Part shown: one piece after another, positions 44,854-53,526 of the stretch
Numbering within the stretch: position 1 is the stretch's first letter
Layout of the letters: the number at the start of each line of letters is the position of its first letter
NCBI RefSeq assembly: GCF_003852525.1
Contig: NZ_QAJL01000002.1
Span: forward strand, 574,629-638,628
Origin: Pedobacter sp. KBW06
GTDB lineage: Bacteria; Bacteroidota; Bacteroidia; Sphingobacteriales; Sphingobacteriaceae
Direction: 5' to 3'
Length of the DNA stretch: 64,000 nucleotides
Notes under the pieces: generated by a model
Told to the model about the DNA's origin: nothing
What the model saw: the letters and a program-made list of their open reading frames with translations, nothing else
Database searches by the model: none
Translations under genes and position numbers: made by a program

Positions 44854-45212
44854 TTGAGATCTGTTTTACGCTGAATCAGCGCCTTATTGAAATTGATTAA
44901 GGTATTAAATTCTTTCAGCAGGGTATCACACTTCATCAACTGGTAAAATTCATCATCTGTCAGGTCTTTCTTCATTTTCAGGGAGACCTTTAAACGGATG
45001 ACTATATCTGCCAATCTGCAGGATTCCGACAAATGAAACTCACAGACCTCGATCGTATCTTCCAGTTGCTGGTAAGGCAGCTTTTCCAGTTCCGACTTAA
45101 TCCGCTTAAATTCCTTTTGCAAAAAACTCCCCTTTAAACCATGGTCTCTTCCCACCATACCAGCGCTCAGATTCCCGATTAAGCGCGCTAAAACTACCAA
45201 TTGATTTTCCAT
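44832..45212 (-). CDS. Small helical protein of unknown function
   Basis: A 126-residue product, rich in Lys, Glu and Leu and predicted mostly helical, with no signal peptide. I do not recognise the family with confidence; the pattern of amphipathic helices is reminiscent of four-helix-bundle proteins. Its stop overlaps the 3' end of the convergent desaturase by 22 bases. ATG start at 45210-45212. Its coding quality is consistent with a real gene, but the function is open. Confidence 0.6.
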   Translation of the reverse strand: MENQLVVLARLIGNLSAGMVGRDHGLKGSFLQKEFKRIKSELEKLPYQQLEDTIEVCEFHLSESCRLADIVIRLKVSLKMKKDLTDDEFYQLMKCDTLLKEFNTLINFNKALIQRKTDLNQEMGAV

Positions 45213-45276
45213 TAAAAAGCCCCCGATTCCTGATTATAATCTAATGTGATAAACGTTATAAATAGTCAAACAGATT

Positions 45277-45957
45277 CTATTTTAAATAATTACCCGCCTT
45301 AAGCAGTTTTGCCCATTCCTGATACCCCGCAGCATTCAGATGTAAACCATCAGAACTGAGGTTTTCTTTAAGCCTGTTTTCCGCATCAATAAAATGAGGA
45401 TAGAGATCAATAACGGTCACTCTTTTACTTTTCAACTTTCTGATTTCCTGATTTAACCAGGTAATGTGTTCACTCCTTTCCCGTTGTTTATCACCGGCAT
45501 AATTAACCGGTAAGAGGGTATTAAAGTAGATTTTCGACTTTGAGCCTTTTTCAATACGGCCAATCATCCGTTTATAATTCCGTAAGATAAGACTGTCAGG
45601 GATTCCTTTGGATATGTCGTTGATTCCGATGAGTATAAATATTTTGCGGGGGTTAGCCTCAATGATTTCGGACAGGCGGTCCAGCACACCAAAAGTGATA
45701 TCGCCGGAAATCCCTCTGTTCTTTGCCAGGGGCAAATCCAGTAACTCTGCCCAATTGGCTCCGGCAGTAATGCTGTTCCCCAGAAATACAAAGTCCTGCT
45801 CCGAAATCGGATCGGATTTAAATTTCAACAGCTTTTCTGCATAATACTTCGCTCTGGAAGTGGTATCCCATTTTGCGGTCTGGGCGTTTAACTTAAAAGA
45901 GGCTAAAAGAAAGATCAGGCAAGTTCCTGTGATCAGGTAGCAGCATACTTTTTTCAT
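45277..45957 (-). CDS. SGNH/GDSL-type hydrolase, secreted
   Basis: The 226-residue protein has a signal peptide (ends KLNAQ) and the four SGNH blocks: S62 in GNSIT, Gly in RGISGD, Asn in GINDI, and the Asp-His pair in SDGLHLN. It is probably a periplasmic esterase acting on acetylated sugars or lysophospholipids. The neighbouring gene encodes a glycerophosphodiesterase (73 bases upstream, same strand), so a lipid-related role is possible but unproven. Confidence 0.9.
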   Translation of the reverse strand: MKKVCCYLITGTCLIFLLASFKLNAQTAKWDTTSRAKYYAEKLLKFKSDPISEQDFVFLGNSITAGANWAELLDLPLAKNRGISGDITFGVLDRLSEIIEANPRKIFILIGINDISKGIPDSLILRNYKRMIGRIEKGSKSKIYFNTLLPVNYAGDKQRERSEHITWLNQEIRKLKSKRVTVIDLYPHFIDAENRLKENLSSDGLHLNAAGYQEWAKLLKAGNYLK

Positions 45958-46030
45958 ACAGAACTAAACTACGACTTTAGCTGATCTTTCTATAAGGTCT
46001 ATGCACAAAACTCATTAACAAATATGTTAC

Positions 46031-46942
46031 CTAATGAACCAGTAGATCAGGATAATCGGAGATGATTCCATCCACATTCAAAGCTTTGAGCTCTGCTATT
46101 TCCTTAGCCGTATTCACTGTCCACGGGATCACTTTAATCTGCTGTTCATGGCATTTTTTAACAAGCTCCACATTTACCATCTGATACATCGGGCTCAGGA
46201 TAAATGGATTAAAGCCGAGGTCAGCAATGTTTTCTTCAAAGCTCTTTTTATTGGCCACCAGATAAGAGGTCTTCACTTTTGGATATTTCTTGTGTAACAC
46301 CTGCAAAGTCCTCTTATCAAAAGACTGGATGACAACAAATGGTTGAATTCCTTTTTTCTCAATTACCTCCATCAACAGTTTTACAAAAGTTTCGGGATCC
46401 GGATTCAGCAAGCCATCTCCTTCCGGACTGCATTTCGTTTCTATATTATAAAAAACCTGCTTTTTACCCGTTTCCTTTAAATATTGCTGAACAGCTTCTA
46501 TCAATTCTCCCAGGCGGGGAATATAGCTTTTCATCTTTTTCTGCTGAGGAAATGTTTCATAATATTTAGACCCCAGGTCGAATTGTTTCAGTGCGGCATA
46601 ATCCATTTGAAAAACAGCATATTTCCGGGCATCGGATTTCGGGATTTCCAAACCCTGTGGATCAAGCATGAAAGCAGGGCTCAGGTAATCATCATGGGTA
46701 ACAACCACTTCCTGATCTTTGGTAATATGTGTATCCATTTCCAGTGTAGTTACCCCGATGTCTATGGCATGCTGCATTGCAGGAATCGTGTTTTCCGGCA
46801 TTAAACCCCGCCCACCCCGGTGACCTTCATTACTAAAAGCAGGAAATTGAGCAGTTGTAGTCATAGGCTGTTGCATGGTCTTACACGAAGATAAGCCGAT
46901 TGCGGCGATACAGAGTAGGAACGTAGCATTTTTCATGGTCAT
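46031..46942 (-). CDS. Glycerophosphodiester phosphodiesterase family lipoprotein
   Basis: The 303-residue protein has a lipoprotein signal with Cys20 (GLSSC). HRGGRGLMPENTIPAM, the metal-binding EMDTHITKD and VVTHDDYLSP are the catalytic core of GlpQ-type enzymes, which release glycerol-3-phosphate from deacylated phospholipids. It is divergent from a DeoR-type regulator, which could be a GlpR-like control of glycerophosphodiester use. Two closely spaced starts (46942, 46936) are possible. Confidence 0.93.
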   Translation of the reverse strand: MTMKNATFLLCIAAIGLSSCKTMQQPMTTTAQFPAFSNEGHRGGRGLMPENTIPAMQHAIDIGVTTLEMDTHITKDQEVVVTHDDYLSPAFMLDPQGLEIPKSDARKYAVFQMDYAALKQFDLGSKYYETFPQQKKMKSYIPRLGELIEAVQQYLKETGKKQVFYNIETKCSPEGDGLLNPDPETFVKLLMEVIEKKGIQPFVVIQSFDKRTLQVLHKKYPKVKTSYLVANKKSFEENIADLGFNPFILSPMYQMVNVELVKKCHEQQIKVIPWTVNTAKEIAELKALNVDGIISDYPDLLVH

Positions 46943-47097
46943 GTCTTGATGATTTAGGACAAATGTCCCGGTTTCCTTATTAAGGAGGTATTATAGATCT
47001 GTTAAACTAAAAAACAAATGGAATAATTTATTTTTCACTTAAGTTTGTTGCATCTTTAATTTGAAACCAGGTACCCGAACCACAATCAAGACCTTCG

Positions 47098-47862
47098 ATG
47101 ATCAATATAGCAGAAAGACACCAATATATTCTCCATAAAATTCAGACTGACGGATCAGTAGATGTTCAGGCTTTATGTAAAGAGCTGGATGTTTCCTCTG
47201 TAACGATCAGAAAAGACCTGAAACTACTCGAAGATAAAAATCTTTTGTTCAGAACCCATGGAGGGGCAACATTAAACAATCCGTACACCGTAGATAAGCC
47301 GGTAAATGAAAAAGAACAGTTGCAATCTACCGAAAAGATGAGAATTGGTGCACTCGCTGCAGATCTGGTAGAAGATAACGACTCCATCATCATTGCATCG
47401 GGTACGACTGTGCTTGCGCTAGCCAGGTGTATCAGGCCCAAAGGCAACCTTACGGTCATTACTTCCGCATTAAATGTAGCTCTGGAACTCGTTCACCATA
47501 GCAATATTGAGGTGATTCAGTTGGGTGGATTACTTAGAAAAAGTTCGTCTTCTGTAACCGGCCCCTATTCCGACAATATCCTGGGTAATGTTTTTTGCAG
47601 CAAACTCTTTCTCGGAGTCGATGGCATAGACCTTGAGTTCGGCTTAACCACTACCAATGCGTTTGAAGCCCACCTCAACCGTCAAATGATCGATTCCTCA
47701 CAAAAAATAATCGTCCTCGCTGATTCTACGAAATTCGGAAAAAGAGGATTTGGCAAGATCTGTGGTATCGATGAAGTAGACCATATCATTACAGATAGCG
47801 GTATTTCCCCGCAAACGATAAAAAATCTGGAGAGTATGGGCATCAAAGTATCCATCATCTGA
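47098..47862 (+). CDS. DeoR/GlpR family transcriptional regulator
   Basis: The 254-residue protein has an N-terminal DeoR helix-turn-helix (VDVQALCKELDVSSVTIRKDLKLLEDKNLLFRTHGGA shape, about residues 20-55) and the C-terminal sugar-phosphate sensor domain (ASGTTVLALARC, LGGLLRKSSSSVTGP, GVDGIDLEFGLTT, ADSTKFGKRGF). It senses a phosphorylated metabolite. It is transcribed away from the glycerophosphodiesterase gene with a 155-base gap, so it may control that gene. Effector glycerol-3-phosphate is a guess. Confidence 0.93.
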   Translation: MINIAERHQYILHKIQTDGSVDVQALCKELDVSSVTIRKDLKLLEDKNLLFRTHGGATLNNPYTVDKPVNEKEQLQSTEKMRIGALAADLVEDNDSIIIASGTTVLALARCIRPKGNLTVITSALNVALELVHHSNIEVIQLGGLLRKSSSSVTGPYSDNILGNVFCSKLFLGVDGIDLEFGLTTTNAFEAHLNRQMIDSSQKIIVLADSTKFGKRGFGKICGIDEVDHIITDSGISPQTIKNLESMGIKVSII

Positions 47863-47936
47863 TAGCCATCAGATAGCAAAAACTTCATCCTGTGTTAATA
47901 TTACGATCGATATTTTTGAGTTATATCATCTGTAAT

Positions 47937-48578
47937 ATGAACAGCTTTTTCAAAGTCTTTAGCCCTAAGGATAAAAAATTCCAGCCGCTCTTCGAGGAAT
48001 GTGGTGGAAATCTAGTCAGTATCTCAGAAGCACTCCTGCTTACTTTGAGTACGACCGATATAGAAAAACGAAAAATATACATCAAGGAAATTGAGCGCAT
48101 GGAACATGTGGGCGAACTCATCCGGACCAGGGTTTTCCTGAAGCTGAGCACCAGTCTCATCACCCCATTCAGCAGAGAAGATATCCATTCTTTGATCAGC
48201 TCATTATATGACATTGCCGACCATATGCATACTGCTGCCATCAACATTGACCTGTACCATGTGGTCGAGCTCAACAAGCCGATGATTAAAATGGCACAGC
48301 TGCTGATTGAAATGTGTAAAGACCTGGAAATCGCACTTAAAGAGTTAAAGACTTTTAAAAACACCGGACTCATCAGTGATGTCTGTCTGAGGATCTACAA
48401 AGGTGAAAGCAAGGCAGATTCGCTTTGTAACCATGCCCTGGCTGGCTTATTCGAGTCGGAAACCAATGCTATTGAACTCATCAAACAAAAAGAAATTCTT
48501 CAAACACTGGAAATGGCTACAGACAAATGTGACGATGTCGCTAATGTATTGGAAAGCATTCTGGTGAAAAACGCCTAA
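47937..48578 (+). CDS. DUF47/PhoU-like protein
   Basis: The start at 47937 (MNSFFKVFSPKDKKF) fits the DUF47 family; an upstream in-frame TTG at 47892 adds 15 residues without family resemblance. The 213-residue helical protein has the DUF47 pattern, with ERMEHVGELIRTRV and DIADHMHTAAINID as the two metal-binding helix motifs. Relatives usually sit directly before a PiT phosphate transporter and may regulate it. No transporter gene follows here. It lies 74 bases behind the DeoR gene. Confidence 0.82.
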   Translation: MNSFFKVFSPKDKKFQPLFEECGGNLVSISEALLLTLSTTDIEKRKIYIKEIERMEHVGELIRTRVFLKLSTSLITPFSREDIHSLISSLYDIADHMHTAAINIDLYHVVELNKPMIKMAQLLIEMCKDLEIALKELKTFKNTGLISDVCLRIYKGESKADSLCNHALAGLFESETNAIELIKQKEILQTLEMATDKCDDVANVLESILVKNA

Positions 48579-48600
48579 TACAATCCTCCCCTTTTTTTTA

Positions 48601-48631
48601 TTGAATTTGCAATACACTATTGCAAGTTCAA
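48601..48631. promoter_or_regulatory. Long inverted repeat with N5 spacer upstream of the XrtN operon
   Basis: TTGAATTTGCAAT (48601-48613) pairs with ATTGCAAGTTCAA (48619-48631) around ACACT: 12 of 13 positions match and the inner seven are perfect. No hairpin-terminator T-run follows. Its centre is 37 bases from the centre of the next repeat at 48644-48662. It is probably a second regulator site or dyad in the operon promoter. Confidence 0.65.
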
Positions 48632-48643
48632 TTTTTAATACTT

Positions 48644-48662
48644 TACTTTGCAACACAAAGTA
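48644..48662. promoter_or_regulatory. Operator candidate TACTTTG-N5-CAAAGTA (copy A)
   Basis: Perfect seven-base arms with five-base spacer CAACA, ending five bases before the ATG at 48668. The same arms and the same downstream extension CAAAGTACTTTTA occur at 49603-49621 before the creD-like gene. TACTTTG resembles the Bacteroidota -7 element, so a repressor bound here would cover the promoter. The winged-helix protein encoded at 49285 is the obvious candidate to bind. Confidence 0.75.
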
Positions 48663-48667
48663 CTTTT

Positions 48668-49288
48668 ATGGAAGAGAAAGAAATTTATACCGAACTCAAT
48701 TCTATCAGGAACCTGATGGAACGTTCTGCCAAATTCATATCCTTAAGCGGATTGTCAGGAATTATGGCTGGAGTTTATGCACTGATTGGTGCAGGTTATG
48801 CTTACTATCTTGTATATGGTCCCTATGGTGGTCTTCAATACAGAGACTATTACATCACTGATCAACAGGTACTTTGGAAATTATTTTTCATTGCACTGAT
48901 CGTATTGATCCTTTCCCTGGGAACAGGGATATTATTGACGCTCAGAAAAGCAGCGAAGAAAAATCAGAATGTATGGAACCCAAGCAGCAGAAAGCTGATG
49001 GTCAACATGGCCATTCCTTTGCTGACCGGGGGCTTGTTTATCCTGATTTTAATTGCAAGGGGTCATTATGCTGTTGTTGCCCCTGCCAGCTTGATATTTT
49101 ATGGCCTGGCACTTGTTGCCGCAAGTCATTATACTTTTGAAGATGTAAAATGGCTGGGTATCCTGGAAATTATTCTTGGTTTATTTGCTACTTTGCTACC
49201 CGGATATGGCCTTATTTTCTGGTCTGTAGGTTTCGGGCTACTTCACATCATTTACGGTTCTATCATGCATTTTAAATACGACAGGTGA
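48668..49288 (+). CDS. Multi-pass membrane protein of unknown function, first gene of XrtN operon
   Basis: The ATG at 48668 gives a 206-residue protein starting MEEKEIYTELNSIRNLMERS, then about six membrane segments in the rest. I do not recognise a named family. Its stop codon overlaps the GTG start of the winged-helix regulator by four bases (GTGA), so it is translationally coupled. Pairs of a small membrane protein and such a regulator are common in Bacteroidota, and the membrane protein may sense a signal and hold or inform the regulator. That is inference from layout. Confidence 0.75.
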   Translation: MEEKEIYTELNSIRNLMERSAKFISLSGLSGIMAGVYALIGAGYAYYLVYGPYGGLQYRDYYITDQQVLWKLFFIALIVLILSLGTGILLTLRKAAKKNQNVWNPSSRKLMVNMAIPLLTGGLFILILIARGHYAVVAPASLIFYGLALVAASHYTFEDVKWLGILEIILGLFATLLPGYGLIFWSVGFGLLHIIYGSIMHFKYDR

Positions 49289-49587
49289 GATCAGCATTAG
49301 AACATTTCGATAAAGCCTTTGAGAACAGGATCCGTCTGCAGGTCATGAGCATCCTCGTGGCCAATGAGAATTACGACTTTAATTCCCTGAAGGAATTACT
49401 GGAGGTAACTGATGGTAACCTGGCTTCTCACCTTAAGGCATTGGAAAAAGAAGAATATATCATCATTTATAAGTCCTTTCTGGGCAGAAAACCCAATACC
49501 AGCTATGCAGCTTCTGAAAAAGGAAGAGCTGCTTTTCTGAAACACCTGCAATCCCTTGAAAATTTAATTAAACAACAAAAACGTTAA
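49285..49587 (+). CDS. Winged-helix DNA-binding regulator (MarR/ArsR-like, HTH_34 type)
   Basis: A 100-residue protein with a GTG start that overlaps the upstream stop. The N-terminal half has the winged-helix pattern with FENRIRLQVMSILV, LLEVTDGNLASHLKALEKEEYI as recognition helix region, and a wing with GRKPNTSYAAS. No effector domain is present. It lies between two copies of the same inverted repeat (48644 and 49603), so autoregulation and control of the downstream creD-VIT-xrtN genes are likely. Confidence 0.88.
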   Translation: MRSALEHFDKAFENRIRLQVMSILVANENYDFNSLKELLEVTDGNLASHLKALEKEEYIIIYKSFLGRKPNTSYAASEKGRAAFLKHLQSLENLIKQQKR

Positions 49588-49602
49588 TTTTTTTTATCCA
49601 AC

Positions 49603-49621
49603 TACTTTGAAATACAAAGTA
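49603..49621. promoter_or_regulatory. Operator candidate TACTTTG-N5-CAAAGTA (copy B)
   Basis: Perfect seven-base arms around AAATA, 17 bases before the creD-like ATG. It repeats copy A at 48644-48662, including the extension CAAAGTACTTTTA. This implies a second, internal promoter controlled by the same protein. Confidence 0.75.
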
Positions 49622-49638
49622 CTTTTAAACATCAAACT

Positions 49639-51006
49639 ATGGAACCATTTCAATTGCCCCCACAAAAATCATTCTTCGCTCAGCTACAGGAATCTGTAGG
49701 TGCCAAACTTTTCTTAATTGGCATGCTTACCGTATTGCTGCTGCTCCCCTCCTCCTGGATTCAGTCGCTCATCACAGAACGCGAACAACGTCAGAATGAA
49801 GCGATCGTAGAAATTGCAGAAAAATGGTCGGGTAAGCAACTGATTGAAAGCCCTGTGATGCAGCTGCCTTACAAAACCTTCGTCAAAGTGACAGATGCAG
49901 CGGGCAAAACGAGCTTGAAAGACGGGCTTTCCGTAATATATATCCTGCCGGAAGACCTGAACATTCAAAGCAAGGTAAGTCCTGAAATTTTGCACCGCGG
50001 GATCTTTGATGCCGTCGTATATAACACAAAACTGAAAATTCAAGGTCGATTCAGCGAACTGGAATTAAAAAAATCAGGCATCAATCCAGAGCTCATCTTA
50101 TGGGATAAAGTCAAAGTGATTGCCGGATTAAGTGATTTAAAAGGGTTAAAAAATAACCCAATCATAAAACTTGAGGACCTGGCCTATACCGCAGAACCTG
50201 ATTTCTCCCCGGAAAACCTGTTCAACAATAGTCTCGCGGTACAGGCCAACCTTAGTACTGGTAAAAGCACAGCCATTCGTTTTAACTACGACATTGACCT
50301 TCGCGGGAGCGGAGAATTAGATTTCCTGCACCTGGGCAAAAGCACTTCTGTGAGCGTCACAGGAAATTGGAGCAACCCAAGCTTTACAGGCAACTACCTA
50401 CCCGAAACCAGGTCAATCACGGATAAACAATTTAACAGTAACTGGAAAATGTCCAATTTCAACCGACCTTTCCCACAGCAATGGATGGGTAGTAATGATG
50501 CGCTAAGCGAGCAAAATAAAGCTAAAGCGACTTTCGGTGTCAAGTTTCTTCTTCCTGTGGATCAGTACCAGAAAACCACACGCTCAGCAAAATATTCGGT
50601 ACTGATCATCCTATTGAGCTTTATCTCTCTTTTCTTTATTGAACTGCTCAATAAAATAAAGGTTAACCTGCTTCAATATGTATTGATTGGCGCGGCAATG
50701 ATCATCTACTATAGCCTGTTGCTGTCTTTCACAGAACAGATTGGCTTTGCCCCCGCTTATTTGATTGCTTCCATCGCCACCATTGTCCTGGTGAGCGTCT
50801 TTATCGGAACATTTTTGAGAAACAAAAAAGCAGCATTTGTATTTGCTGCTATTCTGAGCATATTTTATAGTTTCATCTATGTGATCATTCAATTGCAGGA
50901 CATGGCGCTCCTTTTCGGAAGTATCGGTTTATTTATCACGGTTGCCTGTCTGATGTATTTCTCTGTTAAAATCAACTGGAATAAAAATCAACCTGTTATT
51001 GCTTAA
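49639..51006 (+). CDS. creD: CreD-like inner-membrane protein
   Basis: The 455-residue protein has an N-terminal anchor (about 22-45), then a large extracytoplasmic beta-rich domain and five or more C-terminal membrane segments (about 315-450), the CreD architecture. The blocks ITEREQRQNEAIVEIAEKWSGKQ and GVKFLLPVDQYQKTTRSAKYSVLIILLSF match the family closely. In enterobacteria CreD is tied to the CreBC regulon and envelope integrity; its biochemical role is unknown. It ends three bases before the VIT protein start, so the two are one transcript. Confidence 0.9.
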   Translation: MEPFQLPPQKSFFAQLQESVGAKLFLIGMLTVLLLLPSSWIQSLITEREQRQNEAIVEIAEKWSGKQLIESPVMQLPYKTFVKVTDAAGKTSLKDGLSVIYILPEDLNIQSKVSPEILHRGIFDAVVYNTKLKIQGRFSELELKKSGINPELILWDKVKVIAGLSDLKGLKNNPIIKLEDLAYTAEPDFSPENLFNNSLAVQANLSTGKSTAIRFNYDIDLRGSGELDFLHLGKSTSVSVTGNWSNPSFTGNYLPETRSITDKQFNSNWKMSNFNRPFPQQWMGSNDALSEQNKAKATFGVKFLLPVDQYQKTTRSAKYSVLIILLSFISLFFIELLNKIKVNLLQYVLIGAAMIIYYSLLLSFTEQIGFAPAYLIASIATIVLVSVFIGTFLRNKKAAFVFAAILSIFYSFIYVIIQLQDMALLFGSIGLFITVACLMYFSVKINWNKNQPVIA

Positions 51007-51009
51007 ATC

Positions 51010-53526
51010 ATGAAAAGCATAAAATCCATTCTTTTAGAAGACAAATTCCGCCTGAGCGGAATTGTCTCTATTCTTATTTCGGCAACAATATTTGTGATTT
51101 CAGGGTTTCTCAGCGAGGACGCCGCATTTTTTCTCTTTATCCTTTGCTATGGATTCTCGGCCATCTTTGCGCTGCTCTTTTTATACAAAATCGTTTTCTT
51201 GTACAAAAGAAAAGCGGGTCAGGCTAAAATAGAATATACCGCATTGATACTTGTCCTTTGGTTTATCAGTGCATTTTCTCTGAACAGAGTCATGAACATT
51301 TTTAACAATTCCAGCACCTGGCTCTCCGTATACATCTGTATCGCATGCCTGGCCATAGTATTGAGTACAATACAAGAGGTATTCGGCCTGTTCATTAAAC
51401 ATATACTGACCTTCATATTGGCCGCCTCAAGCCTGTTGTTCATCTATTACGCCATTTATTTGATTCCATTTTATGCCCTTAGTGCCTTGGCAGCTATACT
51501 TTTAGGGTTATCTGTTCATTCTTTTATTCCGCTATTTCTGGCCATCATTTCCATTTCGTTTCTGGTGAAATTTGTTAAAAAAATCCCTGAGCTAAAATAT
51601 TCCATTTCTGCCGGCGCTCTGATTCCGCTACTCATTACCGCCTGGTTTACCTTTGAGTGGAGTCGGCTGAATAAAAGTGTCAGTTTATCTCAAAATCACA
51701 ATTCACTAAATGAAAGTCCGCTTCCGGAATGGGCAGTCATTGCAGCACAACTTCCAAAATCGCTGATTACGGAAAAATACCTGAAAGCCGATCTGGTATA
51801 CACCACTCCAAATGAAAACAGAAATTGGTTCTGGGGGGATGTCAGATCTTCCTTTGCAGAACCTAAAAAACACGATCCTCTGATTGTGTTTGCCAGTCTG
51901 TGGTCGGGTAAACCTAACCTGAGTGACGAAAACCGGATTAAAATCCTCAAATCTATTTATGACTCCAGACACCTCGCCGAGGAAAGGCTTTGGTCTGGCG
52001 ATGATCTGGAAACACAAAGTGTAACCAGCAATATCAAAGTGTATCCCGAGTACAGGATGGCATACACAGAAAAAACACTAAGCATTCGCAACAATAACCA
52101 AAGACCATGGAGCATGAACCAGGAGGCCATCTATACCTTTCACCTCCCTGAAGGGTCGGTCATCAGTTCACTTTCTTTATGGATCAACGGGATAGAGGAA
52201 AAGGCACGACTGACGACAAAAGGGAAAGCAGATTCTGCCTACAAAACGATTGTCGGAGTCGAATCCCGCGATCCTTCCGTGGTTCACTGGCAGGAAGGCA
52301 ATACGGTAAGTGTTCGCGTCTTTCCATGTACCAGCGAAGAAAACAGGAAATTTAAAATCGGCATCAGCAGTCCTCTCAAAAAAGAGAGCAATCAGCTCAT
52401 TTATGAAAACACCTGGTTTGATGGTCCTACGGCAAAAAATGCGGAAGAAAGCGTTCAGCTGGATTTTTCGGTTCCTCCAGCGGAACTCGATACCGACCTC
52501 CAGCTTCAGAAAAACGGGAAGTACACTACAGACCGCCAGTACAAAGACAAATGGACATTAAGCCTTGGTAAGGCCGAGTTATCTGCTCAGCTCTTTTCAT
52601 TTGGAGGCAACAGCTATCAGTTGAAAGAAGCCGCCCCCATCTCTGTAGCATTCAAACCAAAAGCCATTTACCTGGACCTCAATCGCTCCTGGTCGGAACA
52701 AGAATTAAAAAAACTCTGGCCAAAAATAAGTCAGCAAAACGTATATGTTTTTAAGGAAAAGCTGATCAAAGTAACTGCAGAGAATTTAAATTCAGTTTAC
52801 CAGAATTTTAGCGACCTTAACTTTAGCCTGTTTCCGTTCTATGAAATCTCAGACCCTGAAAACGCCCTGGTTATTAGTAAAAGTAACGGAAATGAACCTA
52901 ACCTTAGAGATCTGGAAAATAGTAAATTTCAGAAAAAGACAAGCACTTTCTTTGCTAAGGCCCGGCCATTTCATTTATATCAACTGGGCGAACAAAGCAG
53001 CCCTTACCTAAAAACATTAAAGGAATTTGGTCTCTTCACCTATAATGAAGGAGATCTGGACCTGCTCATTAGCCGGTTGCAGACAAATCAATTCAGGAGT
53101 TTCGAAGAGCAGGAAAATTCCCTGATGATTCCCAATGCTGAAATGAAAGTAGAAAAGATAAAAGGCAGTGTAAATACGAATGCTCCTGATCATTTACTTC
53201 GTTTGTTTGCTTACAATGACATTCTTAAAAAAGTAGGAGCTACCTATTTTGAGAAAAACTATGTTCAGGATGATTTGCTGGCCACGGCCGACCAGGCCTT
53301 TATCGTCTCTCCTGTGTCCAGTATGATCATTTTGGAAAGCCAGAAGGACTATGATCGCTTTGGGATAGAAGAGAGTAAGGACAGCCTTAAAAACGCCTCT
53401 ATTCAATCTTCGGGCGCTGCTCCCGAACCACATGAATGGATGCTCATCATACTGTGTGCAGCCGTCATGATTTATTTCAGTTACCAGTCCGGACATTTTA
53501 ACAGGCTTAGCCAATTATGGAAATAG
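51010..53526 (+). CDS. XrtN-system VIT domain protein, polytopic, with C-terminal PEP sorting signal
   Basis: The 838-residue protein begins with about seven membrane segments (to about residue 210) instead of a simple signal peptide. A VIT (vault/inter-alpha-trypsin) domain follows at about 330-460, marked by MNQEAIYTFHLPEG, GIEEKARLTTKGKADSAYK and VRVFP. The C-terminus has P805-E806-P807, a hydrophobic stretch of about 17 residues and a short basic tail, as in exosortase substrates. Its stop overlaps the exosortase start by ten bases. It is therefore very likely the dedicated substrate of the neighbour. I see no second substrate in the window. Confidence 0.88.
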   Translation: MKSIKSILLEDKFRLSGIVSILISATIFVISGFLSEDAAFFLFILCYGFSAIFALLFLYKIVFLYKRKAGQAKIEYTALILVLWFISAFSLNRVMNIFNNSSTWLSVYICIACLAIVLSTIQEVFGLFIKHILTFILAASSLLFIYYAIYLIPFYALSALAAILLGLSVHSFIPLFLAIISISFLVKFVKKIPELKYSISAGALIPLLITAWFTFEWSRLNKSVSLSQNHNSLNESPLPEWAVIAAQLPKSLITEKYLKADLVYTTPNENRNWFWGDVRSSFAEPKKHDPLIVFASLWSGKPNLSDENRIKILKSIYDSRHLAEERLWSGDDLETQSVTSNIKVYPEYRMAYTEKTLSIRNNNQRPWSMNQEAIYTFHLPEGSVISSLSLWINGIEEKARLTTKGKADSAYKTIVGVESRDPSVVHWQEGNTVSVRVFPCTSEENRKFKIGISSPLKKESNQLIYENTWFDGPTAKNAEESVQLDFSVPPAELDTDLQLQKNGKYTTDRQYKDKWTLSLGKAELSAQLFSFGGNSYQLKEAAPISVAFKPKAIYLDLNRSWSEQELKKLWPKISQQNVYVFKEKLIKVTAENLNSVYQNFSDLNFSLFPFYEISDPENALVISKSNGNEPNLRDLENSKFQKKTSTFFAKARPFHLYQLGEQSSPYLKTLKEFGLFTYNEGDLDLLISRLQTNQFRSFEEQENSLMIPNAEMKVEKIKGSVNTNAPDHLLRLFAYNDILKKVGATYFEKNYVQDDLLATADQAFIVSPVSSMIILESQKDYDRFGIEESKDSLKNASIQSSGAAPEPHEWMLIILCAAVMIYFSYQSGHFNRLSQLWK

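Noticed and set aside
46981..47024. Perfect Shine-Dalgarno-like AAGGAGGT on the plus strand
   Set aside because: The only ATG in reach (47013-47024 area) runs into a stop after two codons and the real DeoR start is over 100 bases away, so it does not serve a gene I can see.
47857..47874. Hairpin ATCTGAT-AGCC-ATCAGAT at the stop of the DeoR gene
   Set aside because: The stem is short and AT-rich and no T-run follows, so I do not call it a terminator.
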